Below, one piece after another: positions 23,550 to 33,961 of a stretch of DNA of 64,000 nucleotides. Within the stretch, counting starts at the first letter, position 1. Every line of letters starts with the position of its first letter. The DNA is from Periplaneta americana. Its lineage: Eukaryota; Arthropoda; Insecta; Blattodea; Blattidae. The stretch covers positions 108,980,263-109,044,262 of the forward strand of contig NC_091119.1 of assembly GCF_040183065.1 (NCBI RefSeq), read 5' to 3'. The position numbers were made by a program, and so were the translations under genes. The notes under the pieces were generated by a model. That model searched no databases, was not told the DNA's origin, and saw nothing but the letters and a program-made list of their open reading frames with translations.

Positions 23550-23914
23550 CCTTTTACATGCCATTAAGGCGCATGGAGTTATGGAATTAGAGCTCTATGC
23601 TCCCATGACCTTGCACTAGAATGAGGTGGAGTGGCCAACATCACGTTCTTATTACCTTTTATCCCAGGAAAGACCAGGTACGGTATTCACTTTGACAAGA
23701 GATAGAGTGTAGTCCGAGGCTGTTTTGAAAGTTTGGCAATGGAAAAATTCCTGCTAAGATTCGGATTGAACCCTGAATCTAACAATGTGTAGCCAGTTGC
23801 TCTACCAACTGAGCTCCTGGACCTAACAGTCTGTAGCCAGTTGCTCTACCAACTAAACTCCTGGACCTAACAGTCTGTAGCCAGTTGTTCTACCAACTGA
23901 GCTATCTGGCTCCC
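23550..23914 (-). repeat. SINE family B with a triplicated head
   Basis: Body and B box are on the minus strand (TTCAATCCGAATCTTAGCAG region). The A-box part of the tRNA-like head is present three times at a 44 bp period: GTAGCCAGTTGYTCTACCAA starts at 23789, 23833 and 23877. Confidence 0.85.
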
Positions 23915-24683
23915 CTGTTTTAATTTTAAAAACCCTTAATTCGAACATGTTATTACTTTTTCACCTACAAAGTAGCAGACAAAAAATAAAGGAAAGCTTA
24001 TATATTGACACTTTACAATATTTATAAACAAGTTCTGTTGAAACTATAGATAGCTCTCTAAAAAAAAAATTGAGATAATGAGGAAAATGCTTGTCTAGTT
24101 CTGAAATAAATCTAAGAAATGAGTGTCACGAAGATGACACTTTTTCTCATATGTTTACATAGGCTATTTCGTAATAACAATTTAGTTCTTTCATTATGTA
24201 GCAAATAATGTTACTGTTCATGGTCTATTTTATTGAACTGTTATTCAAAAGACGTTCGTAAGTTATTAATAGCCTATGCTCTCAAATAAAAAAGATGAAC
24301 TTCAGTTCTTCTGGCTTCACACAAAAGGGATTCTTATAATCTGAAAAGTACGCCATTTGACTTCATTATTTATACATTGTACACTGCAGGTAAATATATC
24401 AATTTAATTAAATTGGCATACATTTACATAAAATAGATGTCTGTGCATTGTGACTATTCCTCATATTTTGTAATTCAAAGTATAATATCATTCTTTAATA
24501 ATGAGGTTAAACAAATTCTTCCCTTTTCAAACTTTCAAGAACTTGTTTCAGTAGTTTATTGGTGCATAATAAATGTTTTTAAAACTGAGAAGTAGACCTG
24601 TCTCTATCCCTTCACAACTTTTGACAAGAGAAAGACTAAAAATTCTGAATGAAAACTAGAAATAAATGTATATAATAATAATT
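23915..24683. other. Intergenic, nothing recognised
   Basis: AT-rich sequence without supported features. Confidence 0.5.
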
Positions 24684-24752
24684 ACTTACAACTTACTTAC
24701 AAATGGCTTTTAAAGAACCCGCAGGTTCATTGCTGCCCTCACATAAGCTCGC
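24684..24752 (-). mobile_element. Very short RTE-like LINE 3' end
   Basis: ACTTACTTACAAATGGCTTT followed by GGTTCATTGCTGCCCTCACA equals the terminal ~65 bp of the 20546 LINE. Again both sides are TAA-rich (24673 and 24753 on). Confidence 0.85.
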
Positions 24753-24822
<70 letters not shown>

Positions 24823-24837
24823 TCATAATCATAATCA
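24753..24837. repeat. (TAA)n microsatellite
   Basis: A long TAA run followed by three TCA/TAATCA units. Confidence 0.95.
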
Positions 24838-24839
24838 TA

Positions 24840-24925
24840 CAGTAGAACCCGTTTTTAACGAATCTCTGGGGGGATTTTTTTTTCCCTTTAAGTAAGGGTT
24901 TTCCTTAAAAGGGGGTTTACATAAA
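24840..24925. mobile_element. Tigger-type terminus, single end
   Basis: CAGTAGAACCCGTTTTTAAC at 24840 resembles the tip of pogo/Tigger elements (compare CAGTAGAACCCC at 54737). No matching right end was found, so this is a broken copy. Confidence 0.5.
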
Positions 24926-25251
24926 ATGGGAAGAAAGGATAAAATAAGTAGTACTAACATGTGTGTTATGTACCAAACAGCATAATCATTTAATTAGGCC
25001 TACAATTATAATTTACAATGAATTTCATTATAACATTTTCTAACTCTTCAAATGGTGAGGCACAAATGTTTTTCCAATTGGTTGAACCCGAATCACACTG
25101 AAACTGGGCACTGAATATTTCTCCTTTTTTTTTTTTTTTCTTTATTATTCCCCATAATGAAGTATAAGGTTATTCAAAAGTAAGTTCCCATTTTGAAACA
25201 GCTGTATCTTCTGTACATATCAGCAATTTGGTTTCTTATAGGTACCATTAG

Positions 25252-25690
25252 GCCAGTTGCACACAGAATCAGATGTGATGTGACGCGACATTTTGTACTT
25301 GTCTCATACTGATTTCTTATTATGTGGTGCACACAGAATCAGACGCGGCTGTGCGACAGTTGCGAACATACACGAGGAGACACGGAGAGACAACATCGAA
25401 TGACTGCTTGAAGTTCGTCTTGAGGAGACAGTCTGATAGCTGCAGTGTACTGCACATGCGTTAGCAGTGGCTATAATTGCATACTTTCACTGTCTACGAA
25501 TACTATTATTGTGTAGTACACATTATTCATAATGGAGCTCGATGCGGATAAATTAGTTATTTTGCTACAGGAATGATACGTTCTGTACAATCTTTGAAAC
25601 AATATCACGACAATAATGTGGTTTCTGAAAATATGTGATAAATTGCAAATGAGATGAAAGCACCACGTGAATAATAATTTATTAATAATA
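25252..25690 (+). mobile_element. Harbinger-like remnant
   Basis: GGCCAGTTGCACACAGAATC begins a terminal-like region with a second ACACAGAATCAGACGCGGCT block. A short frame at 25532 follows: MELDADKLVILLQE, a stop, then YHDNNVV-like codons in another frame. The MADF-type start (E-L-D-x-x-K-L-V...L) is characteristic of the DNA-binding accessory protein of PIF/Harbinger elements. The other end and the transposase are missing. Confidence 0.4.
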
Positions 25691-26712
25691 ATAATAATTT
25701 GTAGTAAACCTAATTCTCTGCTCTATATTATCATTCATTATTGATTTAATATATTATTTTTCTACATTATGAGTCGTAAAGTAGTTATAAAATGACGTTT
25801 GTGCATTACTTTACAGTAATAATATTTAATTTTAAGAAGCTTTCAATCGGATAGATTTTTAGGCATAGGCATCCTTGGGAAATAGTAACCAAATAGCCTA
25901 CAATAGAATTTCTCATATAGACAGTGTTCTTTCATTGACGCCATTTTCCAGCCTAGGCCAGTTTTTCAAACTCACACAGCCAGCAAATCAGTTGTCGCAA
26001 GCAGTTTTAACACAGTCTAGTAGTTTTAAGCTGATGCTCTAGCTGTTTGGTGGAAATTATCAAGCAATGAATATGTACATTATTATGTTGAAATTTAGAG
26101 TGTTTTCTGGTATTTTATTTAAATGTCTGACAGAAATAATTGGAAATTACAAATACTGTGCATTGACGTGTTTTCTATATGCTATGTCTCCAATGAACAT
26201 AATATCGGTGTAAGCATAAACCGGGCAAAATGAGACACTTTCTCTTTTCAAAATATGTTCCACTTTGCAGATACATGTATGACATTACATTCAAGGAATA
26301 GTACATGTATTTGCGCTTGTAGAGCATATAATATGGGAGTCGAAACTGACTTCGAAAGTTATAGAATTTGAAATTTGCTTCTACTATATATATCTCATAT
26401 ATGTTGTATGCCCTTTTTTCCTCATCTACTAAATGGTCCTGTGGTGTAGAGTTGTTGTCGAAGTATTTTGTTAGTAGCATGTTAGTAAGTTAGTAGCTAT
26501 TTGATTTGAACAGGAATTTCTTAGAATTATTTCCACTGATATTAAATGATGTCTGAAAATTACATTTCGAAATTTGGGTCTGTCTTTGTCCTCACCTACT
26601 TATTGGTACTATTTCAAAGGCCTTGTGGAGCATTTCTTCACGCATATAGCTTTACAGTAGTATATAGGAAGTCCAAAGAAAATTCTTTCCTTATTCGTTG
26701 TTCTGTTTTCAG
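25691..26712. other. Upstream region of Cp190
   Basis: No coding signal. GACGCCATTTTCC near 25938 resembles a YY1/Pleiohomeotic-type site (GCCATnTT) and might mark the promoter, but no TATA box or other core element can be assigned. The true first exon may also lie elsewhere. Confidence 0.3.
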
Positions 26713-26770
26713 ATCTCTGAGTCACCATTCCTCGAGTTTTCTGCATTTGATGTAGGATGCAAGCATCAGT
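26713..26770 (+). other. Cp190: Cp190 5' UTR part of first coding exon
   Basis: A pyrimidine-rich tract and CAG at 26710-26712 form a good splice acceptor 58 nt before the start codon, so this is probably spliced 5' UTR. Confidence 0.55.
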
Positions 26771-26905
26771 ATGAGTGAAGGGACCATCAAGCAAGTAAAA
26801 GTGGACAACTGGGGCATATTCTTTCTCCAAAGGCTCCAGCAGCTGTTTTCCAAGAGTGAGCAGTGTGATCTCGTTTTGCAGTTTGGCACGAATGAGAAAG
26901 TGAAG
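26771..26905 (+). CDS. Cp190: Cp190 exon 1: start of BTB domain
   Basis: Residues 1-45, starting MSEGTIKQVKVDNWGIFFLQ. The fly protein starts with a closely similar VKVDNWGVFFLQKLQ segment. It ends at a codon boundary in LQFGTNEKVK and is followed by the donor GTAATA. This first part of the BTB/POZ domain mediates dimerisation and contact with insulator partners. The ATG context ATCAGTATGA is acceptable, and no upstream in-frame ATG lies within the exon. Confidence 0.93.
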
Positions 26906-27269
26906 GTAATATCGTTTTGCAGAATGTATAAAAGTGTTTTATGAAATAAACAGAGCAGTGTAAATTGCACGTATTATTTCTCATTATTTTTTTTATGGTA
27001 ACTAATAATTTTTAATATCAGTTTATACAGAACAGAAGTGTATGGGAAGCATTTTTTAAAAATGTTACTGAATTGATGCACATTTATTGAAATACAATAA
27101 AAGCTCTTCAATTCGAAGTACTTAACTATGACCAAAAATTTAAGCTTTAAATTATATGATTTCGAATTGAAAACTTACAAAAATATCAGAATGACTCAGT
27201 TCAAGCAACATGCGAACATGAAGTTTTTATTTCAAGCTTGGATATAAGGCTGGAGAAATGCATGGAAAA

Positions 27270-27411
27270 TTTATGGTGAATTATTGGTGTTACTTACGAA
27301 GTTCAAACCTGTCTTCAGACAGTTGACTAAAGAAAATTGAAAACTGTTTATGGTGAATTATTGGTGTTACTTACGAAGTTCAAATCTGTCTTCAGACAGT
27401 TGACTAAAGAA
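27270..27411. repeat. Tandem duplication, 77 bp period
   Basis: TTTATGGTGAATTATTGGTG starts at 27270 and 27347. Each ~65 bp unit ends with CTGTCTTCAGACAG, a small palindrome, then TTGACTAAAGAA. The units differ at one site. Confidence 0.9.
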
Positions 27412-27456
27412 CAACAACAATAACCCCATGAAATTAATAACATTACTTACTCTTCA

Positions 27457-27590
27457 CACTGTGTGGTGCCGACCACATCACCTCATTCTAGTGCCGAGGT
27501 CATGGAAAGCATGGGACTCTACCTCCATGCCCCCCAAGTGCCTTCATGGCATGTTACGGGGATACCTTTACCTTTTACCTTTTACTCTTC
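27457..27590 (+). repeat. SINE family B, 3' half
   Basis: TGTGGTGCCGACCACATCAC and GGGGATACCTTTACC followed by CTTTTACCTTTTA repeat units give the family's body and tail. The tRNA-like head is missing (5' truncation). Confidence 0.75.
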
Positions 27591-27605
27591 ATGCTGTATA
27601 TACCT

Positions 27606-27859
27606 ATATGAAGAGTCCACTGCAAAAAGGGGGAATGTCGAATGTATTTCATTTTGCAGGAAATTAAATTTAAACTTTGACATTCCCCCTTTTTGTATTG
27701 TATACCAATTCGACAACACGCTGTAGATCTGGAACTATCATCTTTCTTGCAGTGCAACAAAGTGTATTATATTCTACTCCCTTTGACTATAGTGCTGAAC
27801 TTCATTTCATTTTTCACAAATTTACGACAATCCCCCTTTTTGCAGTGTACTGTTCATAT
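27606..27859. mobile_element. MITE with ~33 bp inverted ends
   Basis: The left end ATATGAAGAGTCCACTGCAA continues AAAGGGGGAATGTCG. The complement of the right end reads ATATGAACAGTACACTGCAA and continues AAAGGGGGATTGTCG. A third, inverted copy of the core (GACATTCCCCCTTTTTG) lies near 27679. There is no coding content. The superfamily is not determined. Confidence 0.7.
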
Positions 27860-28151
27860 GGTTTCGAATTAAAGAATTGGTTTGAAAATCTGCAAATTAA
27901 TCTCATGTGGTTTTGGATTTTAGTTATGTCTTCGTAGGAAAAAAATATTTCTTTAAGAATATGGCATATACTATTCTCTTATCTTCATAGAATTGGATTT
28001 AATACAAATCCAGATGCTGTCTTTGGAGTGAATATGGTGTAATGTTTACTGACCAAATGTACATTGATATGATTTTTTTTTTAATTTTAGGTTTTGTTTA
28101 TAGCTGCTGTAACTTCAAAGTTATTTCACAATTGTCAGCTGTTGTTTAGAG

Positions 28152-28377
28152 ATGTGCAGTCTTAGAAAAAAGTTTTGTCGCACAGATACTTTACAAGTCC
28201 CAGAAAGGAGGCAGTGCTCATGATCCGACATACAATGAAACAAAACTAATTTTATTACCTCAACTAGTCCTTCTCTTGTGACTCAGGTCGCACGTCCTCT
28301 GATCATGTGCTCTTCCTCCTTTCTGGGACTTATAAAGTATCTGTGTGACAATTTTTTTTTTTTTTAAGATTGTACAT
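28152..28377. mobile_element. Foldback MITE with ~75 bp arms
   Basis: The left arm (28152-28225) contains CACAGATACTTTACAAGTCC and CAGAAAGGAGG. The right arm is its complement with a few differences and a T run. A second, partial copy lies at 43118-43265. There is no coding content. Confidence 0.8.
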
Positions 28378-28561
28378 TTTTGTTGATACATTGGATTGCT
28401 GCCACCTGTCGACCAGTGTGCTTAACCTGATCTATCTAGCAGATATGTTCACAATGTATTATCATTAAGGATTAAGATCATTCAACATATTATCTGTATC
28501 TTCGGTAGTGGAAATGGGAAACTATCTGGCATTTACCTTTTAAATAACTAAATTTAAAGTT

Positions 28562-28670
28562 ATTTTAGTGATTGAGGAAACCACTAAAACCCCTGGTCAG
28601 ATTGTCAGTGCCGTTCTTTAACCCGGGACATCCTGAGTTCAGTGTTTTACCCCTGAGCCACCTCGCTCAG
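28562..28670 (-). repeat. tRNA-like repeat fragment
   Basis: The minus strand reads GGTGGCTCAGGGGTAAAACA (A-box-like) and, about 20 bases on, a degraded B-box region. It is likely the head of another SINE. No ends are visible. Confidence 0.45.
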
Positions 28671-28771
28671 TAAGACGTTATTACTCGAATGAAAGCTCTT
28701 AGATTTATTTTTAGATTTTCTTGTTAAAATAGGTGAAGCTGTAGTGCTCATTGAGGTATTCTGTGTTTCAG

Positions 28772-28899
28772 GTCCATAGACTGGTGCTCAATGCATGCAC
28801 CGAGTACTTCCAGATCCTGGAGAAGCAGGGCTATGTTACTGGTGACACTTTACGCATGCCTAGCGACCTACAGCCAGATGTCGTGGTACCAATCATCAA
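28772..28899 (+). CDS. Cp190: Cp190 exon 2: BTB core
   Basis: Residues 46-87 plus two bases of codon 88: VHRLVLNACTEYFQILEKQG to DLQPDVVVPII. It contains the BTB hallmark H-R-L-V-L-x-A-C. I place the donor at GTACGT (28900) rather than the GT three bases on, because only this gives Asn88 and the conserved NFMYTG with the next exon, as in fly CP190. Confidence 0.93.
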
Positions 28900-29430
28900 G
28901 TACGTGACATAACGAAATTAGTGAGCAACAAACAATAACTAGACAAGGAAATAAATAAATAGTGGTGGAGGTAAAAAAGTTGAGTCCAGATGGGACGTGG
29001 TTTTATCACAGACAGATATTAGGGATTCTTCCATTTGCCATGGCTTTTGAAATAATTCTGTATTCTGCTATCAGATGAGTACCAGAGTGGCAGGGTATGA
29101 TGGTGACTACCAACCTTGTCGTGTGCTAACATTACGAAAGCATAAGAGCTCTGCTATAACTAAATAACTGAATAAACATGGAAATAAAGTCAGTTAACAG
29201 AGTCTATTCGAAATAAGTGAGATAATTGTATAGCGATAATGTGGTAGAATGGAGATGACACAAGTTAAACTGAAATACTAGGAGAAAATCTGTCTCATAT
29301 ATGCTTTATTTATCACAGATATTAAATGATCTGCTGGATAAGAAACTTTAATTTCTATGATAAAATGTCAATAAGCAAAGTAACCTAGGGCTGTAAATGT
29401 ATTGAGAGGCTAAGTTGGAATGCTACTCAG

Positions 29431-29676
29431 TTTCATGTACACGGGCAGACTGGAGTTCCGGACAGAGCTGCACAGGCGGCTGTACTCAACTGCCCAGCAG
29501 ATGAACATGACTGTGCTGACCAAGCTCCTGGATGCACAGAACTCTGCCACATCTACTCCTGTGAAACCTTTGATGAGGAGACCATCTGCAATACCCATCA
29601 CATACAACTTACAGGGCAAGAAGATAACACCCAAACAGATCGATCCTGACCTTCCAGAAACATTACCTGGTCGCAA
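29431..29676 (+). CDS. Cp190: Cp190 exon 3: end of BTB domain
   Basis: Completes Asn88 and runs to codon 170. It reads FMYTGRLEFRTELHRRLYST and AQQMNMTVLTKLLDAQN, the last BTB helices, then a basic linker (PLMRRPSAIPITYNLQGKK). Acceptor TGCTACTCAG, donor GTAAGT. Confidence 0.93.
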
Positions 29677-29873
29677 GTAAGTGTAGTTCAGACTCATGAA
29701 TATTCTAGTACAGCATACTACAAAAAGGTGTGATTAGCTCAAAGAAAAGACCTTTCGATGGTGAATATTATCAACTTTGTTGTTCTGTATTACAGAATAT
29801 TTAGATTTATGGAAGCTTACAAGTTTTGACCAACCATCCTTGTTTGTAAAGACGAAGATAGTTTAAGAGAATA

Positions 29874-30110
29874 GCGGGTGGGTAGCTCAGTTGATAGAGC
29901 AACTGGCTAAGGACTGGAAGGTTCCAGGTTCAATCCTGGTTGGTGGTGGGATTTTTCTCATTGACAAAGGTCCACTCAGCTTTCTGTCAGATTGAGCACT
30001 GGATCTTTCTCAGGGATAAGAGGCGGTTGGAGCATTGTGCTAACCACACCATTTCATTCTAGTGTCGAGGTCATAAAAGCATGGAGCTCTTATCATGGCG
30101 TCTAAGGAGG
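29874..30110 (+). repeat. SINE family B, full length
   Basis: The tRNA-like head GGTAGCTCAGTTGATAGAGC (A box) is followed 30 bases on by GGTTCCAGGTTCAATCCTGG (B box). The body has CACTCAGCTTTCTGTCAGAT and the end AAAGCATGGAGCTCTTATC. This is the reference copy for the other family B fragments in the window. Confidence 0.85.
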
Positions 30111-30157
30111 GTACCATTATCCATTGGAAGCATTCAGGCTTGCAATATACACCAGGA

Positions 30158-30422
30158 GGTCTACACCTGTGGAGTAATGGTCAGCGCGTCTGGCCGCAAA
30201 ACCAGGTGGCCCGGGTTCGAATCCCGGTCGGAGTAAGTTACCTGGTTGAGGTTTTTTCCGGGGTTTTCCTTCAACCCAATACGAGCAAATGCTGGGTAAC
30301 TTTCGGTGCTGGACCCCGGACTCATTTCACTGGCATTATCATCTTCATTTCATTCAGATGCTAAATAACCTGAGATGTTGATACAGCGTCGTAAAATAAC
30401 CCAATAAAATAAATAAATAAAA
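30158..30422 (+). repeat. SINE family A, full length
   Basis: A perfect RNA polymerase III B box (GGTTCGAATCC) follows an A-box-like AGTAATGGTCAGCGCGTCTG. The 3' end reads AAATAACCTGAGATG, then GATACAGCGTCGTAAAATAA, then an (AAATA)n tail. An exact 11 bp duplication ATACACCAGGA flanks it (30147-30157 and 30423-30433). The intact boxes and exact duplication point to recent insertion. I recall this SINE as very common in cockroach sequence. Confidence 0.92.
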
Positions 30423-31447
30423 ATACACCAGGAAATAGTCATGCTGTGTTTATTAAAAGAAAATTGAACTGCTAGAGGCAGTATGTAATACAGTATATGG
30501 GCATGGCTGAATATAATACTCATTACTGAGTTTTCCGTAACACATGCTAGGGGAACTAATGTAGAAACTGATCTTGCTGCCATCTGTTGGACGGAGGAGA
30601 ACTTATTACATCTATCAGCGCACCAAGTAGTGAAAACAAAAACTAATTACTCCGTATATTTAGCAGCGCATCTGGTGACGAAAATGTTAAACTATGTAGA
30701 AAATATTCCTTCCCTCCCACTCTCATCGATATTCTCAACCCAATTTAAAATAAAACATTTACATTTTTGTTTCTTACACCATCTTCCACTGAAAATTCTT
30801 ACCGAAGCCAACAGGAAGATAAAAGAGACGATCTATTTTACACTACTCAATTAAAATATAACCAGAGACAAAAAAGTAAAGCAAAAGGTTAAATAATTGG
30901 GATTGTATTCTTTGGGTATTTAGTGTACAGTGCAATGGAAAAGTCTGCAAAAACTATTTAGATTTCAATTTATTATATTACTATTACTTTACAATACATT
31001 AAATAACACTATTTTTACAATGTCCATAAACATCACTGTTTAACATACACTGCTTATACACACACTTAGTACCACTTTATGTTCACTCATTATCAAGTTT
31101 CTGGCTGCCATGTTATCTTCTCGAGCATCATCTGTTCGTCTCGAATGAATGGATAAATAGAGAACTCTGGGCAATCTACCCAACATGTAGTTCTAATGTT
31201 CATCACCCACAACGTCGGGTGCTGATCATTTTATTAGAACCCCCTTCCGTCAGATGGTGCTGACCGCAGTTTCGCATCCTATTATATATTCATCCATGAT
31301 ATGGGTCTGTTTGATGATACTGTGGACTGCAGACTATCTTACAGTAGTGAGAAAGACATATAAACTGCTTAAATATTCTACATGTGTATTAGCTTGCAAG
31401 CACCAATTTATTTTCAGGAATAATACCCAAATTAGAACTTAAATACA

Positions 31448-31620
31448 AGGGCGTGTTGAAAAGTAATGCCTCCTATTTTTATTTGTTACTGTGAATATAG
31501 TTAAAAATATTAGTGATAGTACATTGTATTCAGTAAACTTTCATTTTTGATGTGGGCAGTAGATGGCCGTTAAATTTTGCGTGGAGTCCTCTTATTCAGA
31601 GGTAGGGTTGTTTTATGTGT
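31448..31620 (+). mobile_element. Mariner-like terminus
   Basis: GGCGTGTTGAAAAGTAATGC followed by CTCC is typical of mariner tips and 5' regions. No transposase or opposite end is present. Confidence 0.4.
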
Positions 31621-31720
31621 TATAAAAATTAAAACATCAATAGAAATTCTTCACACTGGCATCTCAGCAGAGACTTTTTTAGTTGCTGAATACTGACAGG
31701 CAGTTTTTCTCTCTTTGCAG

Positions 31721-31804
31721 GTTACCTATATGGAAAAGACGTAATGTCCCAGCCAATGTTCCTGCATACTATGATGAGCCTTCATCAGTGAGTGACTATG
31801 AGAG
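31721..31804 (+). CDS. Cp190: Cp190 exon 4
   Basis: A short 84 nt exon ending in codon 198: LPIWKRRNVPANVPAYYDEP and SSVSDYE. It is basic and then acidic, with no domain. Phases of 2 on both sides fit exons 3 and 5. Donor GTATGT. Confidence 0.9.
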
Positions 31805-32911
31805 GTATGTGGAATACTAGCAGCATGTAGTGAGTGGTAACTTATTTGGAGAGAAGATTTCTTTTGACCCTTTCTCATGCTCCAGATAGGTCTTAGAAAT
31901 CGTGAGGAAACAAACGCGTTTTCATTTGTAACTGTGAAAATATTCTGCTGATGATAACTCCTTCCAAATAGTAACGTCATTGCTTTCCTTCTTTAAAACT
32001 AGTTAATGTTTGAAAGATTGACTCTACTTTAATCATTTGAAGAGGAAGGAAACCTACTAATTGGTATCACTGCAACTGTCTTCAAAATCATTCTGTTGAA
32101 ATAGTGAAATATTAATGCTCTCAAGGTGTAGATTTCTCTCTCATGTAATAACATAAGTATAGCTTAAGGGGTACATAGGGAGAAAAGGTGCACGTTTGGA
32201 CCAAAGAACATACCTGTATGATAGCAGAGACTAGGAATGTCAAATATGTTACTCCTGTGGTATATATTAGTAATGTACTCGTATTATTTCTGTTTGAGAA
32301 TTAAAAATGAAATGTAATGTGCTTTCCTGGATACTTCAGTTACTTCATTCTATGGAATTCATCGTACCTACCAATATTTCACATTGATAATCCCAATTTG
32401 ATATGACGGCAAGTAACACACCCCTCTCCCCCCTCCCCCCTCCACAAATTATGGTAATTGAAAGTGGGAATGTAGCACAGTATCTCACAAACAATTTATA
32501 TATTCATCACAAATTGAGGAGCGTTTTTGCAAAAATCGATAGATGCAGAAATTTTCAGTAGTGAGTTACATATGGATATCGTATGTTTTCTACCTCCGGA
32601 ATCGATCTATGAAATCAGATTTACCAAAACTTGATTCATACCATATGTAGAGACTACCAAACCTTCCAGGTTTTTTTCAAAACTCGGTAGATCCTGTCGC
32701 TTAGTATAATTTCTGTAAAATCTTGATTTCTGCATCTATCGACTTTTGCAAAAACGCTCCTCAATTAGTCTTAGTTCGAACGAAGTATATGATGTACTCT
32801 TCATCTGTAATTATGTAATTAATACAAATAAACTTAATTATTTGTATACTGTCATTGATAATTATTGACTAATTGAAAGAGTATATATACTAAGTTAGTG
32901 ATGATTGACAG
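31805..32911 (+). other. Cp190 intron 4 with a foldback repeat
   Basis: A 1.1 kb intron. It contains the inverted repeat at 32512-32766 and a C-rich run near 32420. Confidence 0.85.
32512..32766. mobile_element. Foldback MITE, ~45 bp arms
   Basis: Left arm AATTGAGGAGCGTTTTTGCA continues AAAATCGATAGATGCAGAAAT. The right arm (32724-32766) is its complement with one or two differences. About 165 bp of spacer lies between, with no coding content. Confidence 0.75.
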
Positions 32912-33221
32912 TTCCAGCAGGATGCCAACGGTAGTAATAGATGAGTCACCACGGCCAACACGCTTTGAGTGGCCAGAAGAGAATGTAGATACTCCTTCGT
33001 ACAGCAGTTCGTTTGACGACTTATCCTATGAAACCAAACCACTGGTGAAGCCCTTCATATACTCTGTGAATAAACCAACAATCCCAAAAGCGGACACTTT
33101 TCATAGAGTGGCCACGTTTGAAGAAGTGTGTCGAACAGCCACAAATATGAAGCGTATGCCCAGCAGTCCCAGTTCTCAGGATGAGACAGCATCTAAGAAA
33201 GCAAAGATTTTAGACCTCCAG
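32912..33221 (+). CDS. Cp190: Cp190 exon 5
   Basis: Residues 198-301: SSRMPTVVIDESPRPTRFEW onward, including TFEEVCRTATNMKRMPSSPS and a basic KKAKILDLQ end. It is rich in Ser and Pro and predicted disordered. It ends on a codon boundary before GTAACT. Confidence 0.9.
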
Positions 33222-33961
33222 GTAACTATATGACTGCAGGAACTCTGATTCTTGCTCTCGTTTTGTCTTTTTGCAGTATTTTTTTAAATGACATTTTCAT
33301 TTAAACTCTAATAGATACACTTGTGAAATTAAAAACACTGGTTTATGGAAGACCCTAATATTGCTTTATGGTGTGATCAGAAATTGTGCTGACAGTGAGA
33401 GAGGTCATTACTGTTCTCACTTTCAGTTCTTATCTGACTATAGTCATATATGGTAGCTTGGGCAAAATAAAGCCATTTGACCATGGATGGATACGATAGT
33501 GAATGTTTTAATAATCTGTAAGATATCTGATTTCACTTATTCCTGTCACATATCCTACATATAGTATTTGGTGTAAGACTTGACTCAAGTATTCAAACTA
33601 CTTTTTTTCTCAGATTGGTTCCAGATTGATATTAGATGACTCCTCCTGATATATTATCAGATTGTTTATCCTGTAAAAAATTTCCTGATTAGCAGATGTC
33701 ATGCATTAATTTCTCTGTAGTGGTGTGCAGGTTAGGCAGATTTATATTCTTTCGTTTTTGGGTAATGGTATTAGCATAATTGCAGTAAAGATAATGATCA
33801 ATGATCAGCAGAGTGTTTCTTTATTCAGGTTCTGTATGATCGTAATTGTTATTGCTGTAATTATCATTGTCAGATATGCAACTATAATGTGCTGGAGAAT
33901 AGCATACTTAGTAATGCCCTCCATGTCCCTCTTTTCAATGGATTGCATGATGTATTCGCAG

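Larger units (their letters stand above)
26906..28771 (+). other. Cp190 intron 1
   Basis: A 1.9 kb intron, donor GTAATA and acceptor TGTGTTTCAG. It holds a 77 bp-period duplication (27270-27411), a SINE B tail (27457-27590), two MITEs (27606-27859 and 28152-28377) and a tRNA-like repeat on the minus strand (28562-28670). Confidence 0.85.
29677..31720 (+). other. Cp190 intron 3
   Basis: A 2.0 kb intron with two complete SINEs (29874 and 30158) and a mariner-like terminus (31448). Acceptor TTCTCTCTTTGCAG. Confidence 0.85.

Noticed and set aside
25163-25245. Possible mariner tip (GTTATTCAAAAGTAAG)
   Set aside because: Only one short end-like stretch is present, with no partner end or transposase.
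28903-28904. Alternative donor three bases farther in Cp190 exon 2
   Set aside because: It would add a residue and shift the frame into exon 3. GTACGT at 28900 gives the conserved NFMYTG.
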